A program made the translations under genes and the position numbers. The notes under the pieces are model-generated. The model ran no database searches. It was not told the origin of the DNA and saw only the letters and a list, made by a program, of their open reading frames with translations. From the NCBI GenBank assembly GCA_044375975.1, contig JBILLQ010000107.1, forward strand, positions 1-6,756: a stretch of 6,756 nt of DNA, written 5' to 3'. Every line of letters starts with the position of its first letter. The first letter of the stretch is position 1. Shown one piece after another: positions 1-4,867 of this stretch. This DNA comes from UBA5018 sp044375975. GTDB taxonomy: Bacteria > Cyanobacteriota > Cyanobacteriia > PCC-6307 > Cyanobiaceae.

Positions 1-56
1 TGCCAGCCGGGGGTGTGTGCATCACAGACAGATTCTGCCTGAGATGAAACCGGGAT

Positions 57-1781
57 TCAAGCTGCTGTCAACGGCTCAGCAGAGCCGCAGTTCACGGCCG
101 GCTGTCGCGACCCCTGAATGCGTACCAGCAACCAGCCCTCGTTGTAGAGAGCCCACTGGCCAAACATCTCGAAGTACTGGGTCTTATGGCGCGAGGGCAA
201 CTTGGCATTCTTGGCATCGAAGCTATAGAGGAAAGTGGTGCCCTCGATCGGTTTTTGGGCAATGCCATCCACCAGCTCCGGCGCCTTAAGACCAGCTGCC
301 TCGAGGATCGTCGGCACCACGTCAATCACGTGCACGAACTGCTCCCGCAGGCCGCCTTTGTCTTTGATGCGCGCTGGCCAGGAAACCACCATGTTCTGGT
401 TCACGCCACCCAGCCTGGAGGCGTTCTGCTTGAACCAGCTGAATGGGGTATCAAACGCCCAGCTCCAGCCAGCCGACATGTGGTTATAGGTTTGGTCGGT
501 GCCCCAAACATCGTAAAACTTCATCTGCACCTCAACGGGCAGTTTGTTGAGGCCATTGAAGAAAGCCACCTCATTGGGGGTGCCCAACGGACCACCTTCG
601 GCGCTGGTGCCGTTGTCGCCGTTGATATAGATCACTAATGTGTTATCGAGCTTGCTAAGATCGTCAAACTGCTGGATCACCCGGCCGATCTCGTAGTCGC
701 TATAGGCGGCATAGGCGGCGAACACCTCCACCTGACAGATGAACAGTTTCTTGGCATCAGGAGTAAGTTTGTCCCAGGGGGTGATCAGGTCGGCGGGCCA
801 GGGTTCCAGCTTGGCGTCCTTAGCAATCACGCCAAGTTTCTTCTGGTTCGCGAAGATCCGCTCCCTCAGTTTTTCGTAGCCATCATCAAAGAGGTGCATG
901 GCGTGGATCTTGTCCACCCACTCCTGGGTGGGGTGGTGGGGCGCATGGGTGGCACCGGGGGCATACTTAATGAACAGCGGTTTGACTGGATTGGTCTGAT
1001 GCATCCGCGTCATGTAGTCGATAGCGTCATCAGCCATCGCCGTCACCAGGTTCCAGCTGCCGGGAGTCTTGCGCTCAAATGGATAGATTTGAGTGGTGTT
1101 GCGGAACAGGTTCGGCTGCCACTGGTTGGCATCACCGCCCACAAAACCGTAAAAATATTCGAAGCCCATGCCGGTGGGCCACTGATCAAATGGGCCTGCC
1201 TGGCTGGCCTGGAAGGCAGGCACATTGTGGTCTTTGCCGAACCAGGCGGTGCCGTAACCGTTGTCCTTGAGCAGGCGGCCGATCGTGACTTTATCGCCCT
1301 CAATGATGCTGTTGTAACCGGGAAAGCCCGTGGACTGCTCCGAGATCACCCCGAAACCGGCGGAGTGGTGGTTGCGACCGGTGATCAGAGCGGCGCGGGT
1401 GGGGGAGCACAGCGCCGTGGAGAACATGCGGTTGTACCGCAGCCCATTGCTGGCGACGCGGTCCATCGCCGGTGTGGGGATTACGCCGCCAAAGGTGCTG
1501 GGCACACCGAATCCAGCGTCGTCGGTGATGATCAGCAGCACGTTGGGCGCGCTCTGCGGTGGCGTGATTCGCGGTGCCCACCAGGGCTTGGATTGCAGGG
1601 CGCCGTCCTTGATCACACCACCGAAGGGCAGCGCCGGTGCCGGCAACTGGTGGCCGCTGAGCGTGGTGGTGGCATCGGGGGCTCCGAGCCTGCCGGTGAT
1701 CGTTTGAGCCAACAGGGGCGCCCAGCCCGCCTGCCAGCCCACCAGCAGCGCCACCAGGGCCAGGGCCCCAAGGCGTGGCAT
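57..1781 (-). CDS. Secreted type I (formylglycine-dependent) arylsulfatase, C-terminally truncated
   Basis: Predicted to hydrolyse sulfate esters outside the cytoplasm. Numbering from the upstream ATG at 1883, the alkaline-phosphatase-fold sulfatase domain begins with NVLLIITDDAGFG (metal-binding D121, D122). It continues with the maturation motif CSPTR (C159, P161, R163), GKDHN (K217, H219), H313 in THAPHH, and NGDNG (D423, N424). I chose ATG 1781 (residue 35), because MPRLGALALVALLVGW is an ideal signal peptide and the residues encoded upstream of 1855 are read from a decayed FGE fragment. A GTG at 1838 is an alternative. Homologous arylsulfatases of this type usually run to about 750-800 residues. 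Here the recognisable sequence stops at YFEMFGQWALYNEGWLL (residue 586), and an unrelated tail of 22 residues leads to the stop. The C-terminal subdomain is therefore missing, and the protein may be inactive or a pseudogene. The FGE at 2441-3526, on the same strand, is the likely activating enzyme. Confidence 0.85.
   Translation of the reverse strand: MPRLGALALVALLVGWQAGWAPLLAQTITGRLGAPDATTTLSGHQLPAPALPFGGVIKDGALQSKPWWAPRITPPQSAPNVLLIITDDAGFGVPSTFGGVIPTPAMDRVASNGLRYNRMFSTALCSPTRAALITGRNHHSAGFGVISEQSTGFPGYNSIIEGDKVTIGRLLKDNGYGTAWFGKDHNVPAFQASQAGPFDQWPTGMGFEYFYGFVGGDANQWQPNLFRNTTQIYPFERKTPGSWNLVTAMADDAIDYMTRMHQTNPVKPLFIKYAPGATHAPHHPTQEWVDKIHAMHLFDDGYEKLRERIFANQKKLGVIAKDAKLEPWPADLITPWDKLTPDAKKLFICQVEVFAAYAAYSDYEIGRVIQQFDDLSKLDNTLVIYINGDNGTSAEGGPLGTPNEVAFFNGLNKLPVEVQMKFYDVWGTDQTYNHMSAGWSWAFDTPFSWFKQNASRLGGVNQNMVVSWPARIKDKGGLREQFVHVIDVVPTILEAAGLKAPELVDGIAQKPIEGTTFLYSFDAKNAKLPSRHKTQYFEMFGQWALYNEGWLLVRIQGSRQPAVNCGSAEPLTAA
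72..87. repeat. Perfect 6-bp hairpin inside the aberrant sulfatase tail
   Basis: CGGCTC-AGCA-GAGCCG forms a perfect six-pair stem with a four-base loop. It lies within the stretch that replaces the normal sulfatase C-terminus, just before the stop on the minus strand. No T-run follows on either strand, so I do not call it a terminator. It may simply be part of the foreign sequence joined here. Confidence 0.25.
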
Positions 1782-1854
1782 GAAGCGGGGCAGGCGACGG
1801 ATCCAGGCGAGCGGAGCGTCGAGACGATGATCAGCCACGAATGGATTCGACTGA

Positions 1855-2052
1855 ATACCAATCCTGGGTCCACTAGCAAACATTTCCGGTTATGTCGACA
1901 AGCCGTAACCGTTGGCTGTAAAGAAACCGTTTACTGGCAATGAACCGATGGCTGGAAATGAACCGACGGGCGCCGTTCCTAAGTAGCCAGCCTCGGCGGT
2001 GTTGCTGATTGGGAAAGACCCCTGCCAGGTGTTGGCTCCGAGTGGGTTGCAA
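1855..2052 (-). pseudogene. Decayed internal fragment of a second formylglycine-generating enzyme gene
   Basis: This stretch aligns along its length with 2720-2880 of the intact FGE gene. Both share the blocks encoding NTWQG, FPISNTAE, GYLGTAPVGSF and ANGYG, and both share the DNA for WTQDWY. It corresponds only to about residues 245-293 of the intact protein, so it lacks the catalytic cysteines. It differs by many point changes, by a lost base near 1903 that shifts the frame, and by a 36-bp in-frame expansion (see the repeat at 1913-1966). The homology begins abruptly at 1855 and fades near 2050. The number of differences suggests an old duplication or a relic of a divergent paralogue, not a recent copy. 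Its low-coordinate end runs straight into the 5' end of the sulfatase reading frame and supplies the apparent ATG at 1883. Confidence 0.85.
1913..1966 (-). repeat. Three tandem 18-bp units inside the FGE fragment
   Basis: Units at 1913-1930, 1931-1948 and 1949-1966 share the pattern tggct-gaaatgaaccga with a few changes. Read on the minus strand they encode GSFPAI, GSLPVN and GFFTAN. The intact FGE gene has one unit (GSFSAN) at the matching place, so the relic carries two extra copies, 36 bp, in frame. Confidence 0.75.
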
Positions 2053-2112
2053 CTCACCAGCGGCCGTTAATGCAGCAATCCGTGAAGCACGGGTCCAGTG
2101 TAAAATTGGGAA

Positions 2113-2343
2113 ATGGCCAATCTCACCGTCGCCATCGACGACGCCCTACTGCAGCGAGCCCGCGAGGCCGCCGTTCGCGAGAACACCTCCGTGAACGCCT
2201 TGGTGCGCGATTTCCTCAGCCGCTATGTGGATGCCCGCAGTCAGCGCCTCCAGGCGCTGGAGCGCTTTGAGTCGGTGGCTGCAGCCAGTGGCAGCCGCAG
2301 CCAAGAACCCTGGAACAGCGAATCGCTGCATCAGCGCGGTTGA
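2113..2343 (+). CDS. Ribbon-helix-helix antitoxin, VapB-like, orphaned
   Basis: A 76-residue protein with the layout of a type II antitoxin. The short N-terminal strand ANLTVAID is followed by two helices, DALLQRAREAAVREN and TSVNALVRDFLSRYV, joined at the NTSVNAL turn typical of MetJ/Arc-type repressors. A charged C-terminal tail (about residues 45-76) would wrap the toxin. Such proteins bind their own promoter as dimers. Its stop overlaps the start of the next frame (TGATG), which is the usual antitoxin-toxin coupling, but that frame holds only a toxin scrap. No strong Shine-Dalgarno sequence is seen before the ATG. The neighbours on both sides are on the opposite strand, so this is an independent insertion between the FGE and sulfatase genes. 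The family call is firm in fold; the exact subfamily is uncertain. Confidence 0.8.
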   Translation: MANLTVAIDDALLQRAREAAVRENTSVNALVRDFLSRYVDARSQRLQALERFESVAAASGSRSQEPWNSESLHQRG

Positions 2344-2411
2344 TGATTGTGATCAGCACCCAGACGCTAATCGAACTGCGCGCCGTGGTGATCAATCCAC
2401 TGCTTGAGTGA
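2343..2411 (+). pseudogene. Remnant of a PIN-domain toxin
   Basis: The 22-codon frame starts on the ATG that overlaps the antitoxin stop and reads MIVISTQTLIELRAVVINPL before a TGA. The block VISTQ-x-L-x-EL-x-x-V matches the internal helix region of VapC-like PIN toxins, which normally lies 40-50 residues after the start. The N-terminal aspartate motif (LDTNV) is missing, as is everything after the helix. The simplest reading is an in-frame internal deletion that joined the start codon to the middle of the gene, followed by loss of the 3' part. No nuclease activity is expected. Confidence 0.6.
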
Positions 2412-2440
2412 AGGTCTTGGCTAGCTCAGCCATAGGTGGT

Positions 2441-3526
2441 TTATGTAGCGGCGTTAATGGGAGCGACGAATGGTGCCGCTGCGATAGGTGCCGCTGCAAT
2501 GGGGGCAGCCAGGCGGAAGCCGATATGGGAGGTGCCGGTATCGGGGCTCTGGGCCTCCCGGGCCGCCGGCCGGTAGCGACTGCAGTAATTCGCGGAACAA
2601 AGGAAAGAGCCCCCCTTGATCACATGTTTCGCGACGCCAGGATCCCGGGGATCGCCAGTGGCGGCTTCACTGCTGACCATCGGATCGCTGCCATCGGCGA
2701 GGGGCTTGTGGCCCACGGCATACCAATCCTGGGTCCACTCCCACACGTTGCCGGTCATGTCGAACAAGCCGTAACCATTGGCTGAGAATGAACCGACGGG
2801 CGCCGTTCCTAAATAGCCATCCTCGGCGGTGTTGCTGATTGGAAACGGTCCCTGCCAGGTGTTGGCGTTGCGTGGGTTCCAGGTGTTGCCCCAGGCGAAG
2901 ACCTGATCCTTGAGGCCCCCCCGGGCGGCGAATTCCCACTGGGCTTCGCTGGGAAGGGAGCCACCGGCCCAACGGGCATAGGCCTCGGCGTCTTCGTAGG
3001 CCACCTGCACCACCGGGTGCTGGCCTCGCCCGGTCAGGTTGCTGCCGGGGCCTTCGGGATGACGCCAGTCGGCCCCTGGCACCCAGTGCCACCAACTGAG
3101 TTCCTCGATCGGCCCGCTACCGCTCACGGGCTGGAACACCAGCGAACCAGGGGCACGCTCGCTGGCCTTCAGCTCGGGGAACTGTTCCACGGAAAGGGGG
3201 CGTTCGGCCAACGTGACATAGCCGGTGGCCGCCACGAAGACCGCGAACCGGTCATTGGTTACCTCCGAGCGGTCTAAACAAAAGGGGCTGATCCGCAGGC
3301 TGCGACCCGGCTGTTCCTCAGGCAACTGAGCCCCGGCGCCAATGCGGTAGCTGCCGCCGGGGATGGGCGCCATACCAGGCGGGCAAGGGTCCGCCGCCAG
3401 GGCGGGCAGGGGCTGCAGGAACAGGAGCAGTAGCTGGGCGATGGCAGACAGCACCAGCAGAAAGGTGCTGTGGACGAAACCGTTGCGATGAACGGCCAAG
3501 GGCTCGATTTGGCTCAGCGGGTTCAC
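2441..3526 (-). CDS. Formylglycine-generating enzyme (sulfatase-modifying factor), exported
   Basis: Converts the cysteine of the sulfatase C-x-P-x-R motif to formylglycine using oxygen and copper. Numbering from an upstream TTG at 3598, the SUMF1/FGE domain runs from PPGMAPIPGGSYRIG (about 73) to IGFRLA (about 364). It contains EVTNDRFAVFV, PVVQVAYEDAEAYARW, LPSEAQWEFAARGG, GNVWEWTQDWY and GGSFLCSANYCSRYRPAAR. The two cysteines C334 and C339 match the redox pair of true FGEs, which many FGE-like proteins lack. A hydrophobic segment (about 45-64) ending in ALA-AD is a signal peptide. I chose GTG 3526 for a normal-length leader; TTG 3598, preceded by GGGGGA, is the alternative. The C-terminal tail has APIAA repeats beyond the usual fold end. 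The truncated sulfatase downstream on the same strand is the obvious substrate. Confidence 0.9.
   Translation of the reverse strand: MNPLSQIEPLAVHRNGFVHSTFLLVLSAIAQLLLLFLQPLPALAADPCPPGMAPIPGGSYRIGAGAQLPEEQPGRSLRISPFCLDRSEVTNDRFAVFVAATGYVTLAERPLSVEQFPELKASERAPGSLVFQPVSGSGPIEELSWWHWVPGADWRHPEGPGSNLTGRGQHPVVQVAYEDAEAYARWAGGSLPSEAQWEFAARGGLKDQVFAWGNTWNPRNANTWQGPFPISNTAEDGYLGTAPVGSFSANGYGLFDMTGNVWEWTQDWYAVGHKPLADGSDPMVSSEAATGDPRDPGVAKHVIKGGSFLCSANYCSRYRPAAREAQSPDTGTSHIGFRLAAPIAAAPIAAAPFVAPINAAT
2472..2516 (-). repeat. 15-bp tandem repeat encoding the FGE C-terminal Ala/Pro tail
   Basis: Units with period 15 (ggtgccgctgc at 2472 and 2487, with a decayed further unit) encode APIAA-APIAA-APFVAP after the end of the conserved FGE fold. 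The tail is low complexity and probably arose by slippage. Confidence 0.6.
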
Positions 3527-3638
3527 AGGTTCAACATAAACAAGGCGTTCGCCGGCGGATGAGCTCAGGGATGAGCCCAGCGAGTTCCAGGCGCACAAGT
3601 TGATCCCCCGGTTGGGAGCATCGCGGCACTCTGCCGGG

Positions 3639-3670
3639 AGCGGTTAACCAGAAGCGGTTAACCAAAGCGG
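3639..3670 (-). repeat. Short tandem duplication across the cupin stop codon
   Basis: AGCGGTTAACCA occurs at 3639-3650 and again at 3653-3664, followed by a partial third unit, AGCGG, at 3666-3670. The second copy contains the cupin stop codon and its last codons (YRFG). The first copy lies just outside the gene, so a slip that duplicated the gene end is likely. It sits in the 59-131 bp between the cupin and the FGE start. Confidence 0.7.
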
Positions 3671-3936
3671 TAGTGTTTACGCACCGGGGCATGCACATCC
3701 CAGGTGCAGCTCAGGCCTGCGTCAAACACCACCAAATCACCGGCCCCGAACCGCACCGGCTCACCGCCATCGGGGGTAACGGTGACATCTCCCTCCAGCA
3801 GCAGACAGGTCTCCTGTTCGTGATAGCTCCAGGGGAAGCTGCTGACCCCACAACTCCAGATCGGCCAGGTGTTCACGGCGAGGCTCTCCAGCTGAGCTGG
3901 ATCCGGATTGGACGTAACCGTGATGCCGCAGGCCAT
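3658..3936 (-). CDS. Small single-domain cupin protein (Cupin_3/DUF861-like)
   Basis: A protein of about 92 residues that forms one beta-barrel. Visible landmarks are WPIWSCGVSSFPWSY, the conserved ETCLLLEGDVTVTPDGGEP turn, the FGAGDLVVFDAGLSCTW strand pair and the terminal RKHYRFG. This is the pattern of the one-domain cupins that resemble the EutQ/ureidoglycine aminohydrolase barrel. The biochemical role of the small versions is not established. I chose ATG 3936 because homologues start close before the NPDPAQLESL stretch. The frame is open to a GTG at 4023 and has ATGs at 3963 and 3948, none with a clear ribosome site. The FGE gene follows on the same strand, so the two could be cotranscribed, although nothing links a cupin to sulfatase maturation. 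Confidence 0.8.
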   Translation of the reverse strand: MACGITVTSNPDPAQLESLAVNTWPIWSCGVSSFPWSYHEQETCLLLEGDVTVTPDGGEPVRFGAGDLVVFDAGLSCTWDVHAPVRKHYRFG

Positions 3937-4049
3937 GGCGGTTTGCATGAGAACCGGGAACATTGTGAGCCGTGATCCACTACAGCTGCGCTGGGTTGTG
4001 GCCAATGTCACTGCTGCTTCCACTATTGGCGGCGGCGGAGGGGCCGGCG

Positions 4050-4071
4050 GGCTCAGCAGCGGCTGCGAGCC
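4050..4071. other. GC-rich hairpin upstream of the cupin
   Basis: GGCTC-a-GCAG-CGG-CTGC-GAGCC folds into nine pairs with one bulged A and a three-base loop. It lies between the dead toxin (ending near 4122) and the cupin start, on the transcript side of both minus-strand genes. No T-run follows, so a classical terminator is not supported. A leader hairpin or leftover sequence is equally possible. Confidence 0.3.
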
Positions 4072-4121
4072 GTGGTGCTATTGAGGCTAACCGGTATGGA
4101 TAAATCATGCGCAGCAACAAT

Positions 4122-4221
4122 CTATCCACAGTTGGGCAAGCCCGCAACCGCCTTGGCCTCTAGATAGTGAATGGTGGTGACTGTGGTGGAGCGCCACATT
4201 GGTGTCGAAGAGTACCTTCAC
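4122..4221 (-). pseudogene. Remnant of a second PIN-domain toxin, in two frames
   Basis: A GTG at 4221 overlaps the antitoxin stop (GTGA). It opens with VKVLFDTNVAL, the N-terminal strand of a PIN nuclease carrying the first catalytic aspartate. Directly after the DTNVAL codons (4189), a different frame (from 4187) reads TTVTTIHYLEAKAVAG, which is the TT-VTTIHYL block found much further along in intact PIN toxins. A stop follows at 4122-4124. The intervening catalytic part and the C-terminal half are gone, and the junction is frameshifted, so the toxin is dead. The start overlap shows that it was the partner of the antitoxin at 4218-4460. Confidence 0.7.
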
Positions 4222-4460
4222 AGGCGCTTATCCTCCAGCTGACGAATGTATTCGCCCTCATCAAGCCCCGAGCCGGCAAGCACGCCGCGCAACGCGCGCA
4301 CACGGGGTATTACCTCCACATCGGTGGATGTGGATTGCGCTTCGAGCAAGGAGAAAAAGTCAGCCACCAGCTGCGAGACAGACCGGCCAGACGCAGCGGA
4401 GTGGCGTTTTGCGCTCGCGATCAGCTTCTCGTCGAGCCATAATGTGAGCCTAGTATTCAT
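4218..4460 (-). CDS. Ribbon-helix-helix antitoxin, orphaned
   Basis: An 80-residue protein beginning with the strand NTRLTLWLDEKLIASAKRHSAASG and the second helix SVSQLVADFFSLL. This is the usual ribbon-helix-helix antitoxin pattern seen with PIN toxins. The C-terminal part (about 45-80: VEVIPRVRALRGVLAG, DEGEYIRQLEDKRL) would be the toxin-binding tail, and it is intact although the toxin is destroyed. The ATG is preceded by almost no leader: the predicted transcription start lies about 9 bases upstream, and there is no Shine-Dalgarno sequence. A perfect inverted repeat over the promoter suggests autorepression. It is unrelated in sequence to the antitoxin at 2113, so the two loci were acquired separately. 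Confidence 0.85.
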   Translation of the reverse strand: MNTRLTLWLDEKLIASAKRHSAASGRSVSQLVADFFSLLEAQSTSTDVEVIPRVRALRGVLAGSGLDEGEYIRQLEDKRL

Positions 4461-4471
4461 CGAAAGAACTA

Positions 4472-4504
4472 TTGACGTATAGTATTATAGAAATCATACG
4501 TCAA
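4472..4504 (-). promoter_or_regulatory. Promoter inside a perfect inverted repeat, likely antitoxin operator
   Basis: TTGACGTAT (4472-4480) and ATACGTCAA (4496-4504) form a perfect 9-bp inverted repeat with a 15-bp AT-rich spacer. On the minus strand, TTGACG (4504-4499) is a -35 match and TATACG (4481-4476) a -10 match, at the ideal 17-bp spacing. The predicted start lies about 9 bases before the antitoxin ATG. Each arm covers one promoter element, which is how ribbon-helix-helix antitoxins commonly repress their own operon. Because the repeat is symmetrical, a weak plus-strand promoter (TTGACG, 17 bp, CATACG) is also possible. Confidence 0.7.
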
Positions 4505-4584
4505 CTACGGGTTGTGGGCGGGGTCTTGACTTAAACGCGCCGATGAGCGGCGCCGAAGTGCAAAGCACGGAGGCGTCCGCCTGA

Positions 4585-4785
4585 CTGCCCGACACATCTC
4601 AGCTGCGACAGTCGGAACCTCTCCAGCTGGGCTTTTCGGACTACGAGCATATCAACGCCACAAAGAGGGCGGGTCGCCAGCGCTGCTTGAATGAGAAGGA
4701 GGCCACGGTTCCCTGGGAGCATTCCTGGCCTGGATCGAGCCTGATTATCACAAGCCCTCCAGCAAAGGAGGCCAACCGCCTAAGA
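4585..4785 (+). mobile_element. Degenerate IS5-type transposase N-terminal fragment
   Basis: From 4585 the frame reads LPDTSQLRQSEP, then LQLGFSDYEHINATKRAGRQ, then RCLNEKEATVPWE. At 4719 a one-base shift continues as AFLAWIEPDYHKPSSKGGQPP. Together these match the start of IS5-family transposases: xxRxxFLxEMDxxVPWexLlaxIEPxYPKxxxxGGRPP. A TGA lies just upstream, there is no start codon in frame, and the match fades after about 4785. Neither the DDE catalytic domain nor terminal inverted repeats are seen. This is a relic about 200 bp long, and it ends shortly before the ATPase operon. Confidence 0.75.
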
Positions 4786-4867
4786 GGGTAGGGCCACGCC
4801 CATACTCAAGTTGCGCCAGATTGAGCCGGAGTTTCTTGATCGCATGTTCTCGACGGAGGTCGTTTGA
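4784..4867 (+). pseudogene. Possible 3' tail of a lost gene upstream of the ATPase
   Basis: After a TAA at 4781, one frame stays open for 27 codons, ending LRQIEPEFLDRMFSTEVV at a TGA (4865-4867) that directly abuts the ATPase ATG (TGAATG). Stop-start contact of this kind is typical of coupled genes in an operon. The transposase relic lies immediately upstream, so this may be the end of a gene truncated by the insertion. The piece is too short to assign and could be chance. Confidence 0.25.
4855..4859 (+). promoter_or_regulatory. Strong ribosome binding site for the ATPase
   Basis: GGAGG lies 8 bases before the ATG at 4868, the best Shine-Dalgarno match before any gene start in the window. 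It settles the start in favour of 4868 over the ATG three codons later (4877). It also sets this operon apart from the other genes here, which mostly lack such a site. Confidence 0.75.

Larger units (their letters stand above)
4461..4867. other. Gene-poor interval between the antitoxin and the ATPase operon
   Basis: This stretch of about 400 bp holds the antitoxin promoter (4472-4504), the transposase relic (4585-4785) and a short open tail that ends at the ATPase start (4784-4867). I see nothing supportable in 4505-4584. No tRNA or strong terminator was recognised. The reverse-strand open frame at 4531-4722 is a shadow of the transposase relic. Confidence 0.6.

Noticed and set aside
894..1943. 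A 349-codon open frame on the plus strand
   Set aside because: It lies antisense to the sulfatase, whose catalytic motifs are unmistakable. Its translation shows no domain and is a GC-driven shadow.
2418..2432. TGGCT/AGCCA inverted repeat between the toxin remnant and the FGE stop
   Set aside because: The stem has only five pairs and no T-run on either strand, so a terminator is not supported.
3017..3277. An 86-codon plus-strand frame inside the FGE gene
   Set aside because: It is the complement of conserved FGE coding sequence and has no independent support.
3621..3637. Small CGGCA-ctc-TGCCG type hairpin after the cupin
   Set aside because: The stem is short and no T-run follows. It is not distinguishable from chance in GC-rich DNA.
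4484..4489. A perfect TATAAT on the minus strand before the second antitoxin
   Set aside because: It lies only 9 bases after the TTGACG box. The TATACG at 17-bp spacing fits better, although TATAAT could act as an extra -10 element.
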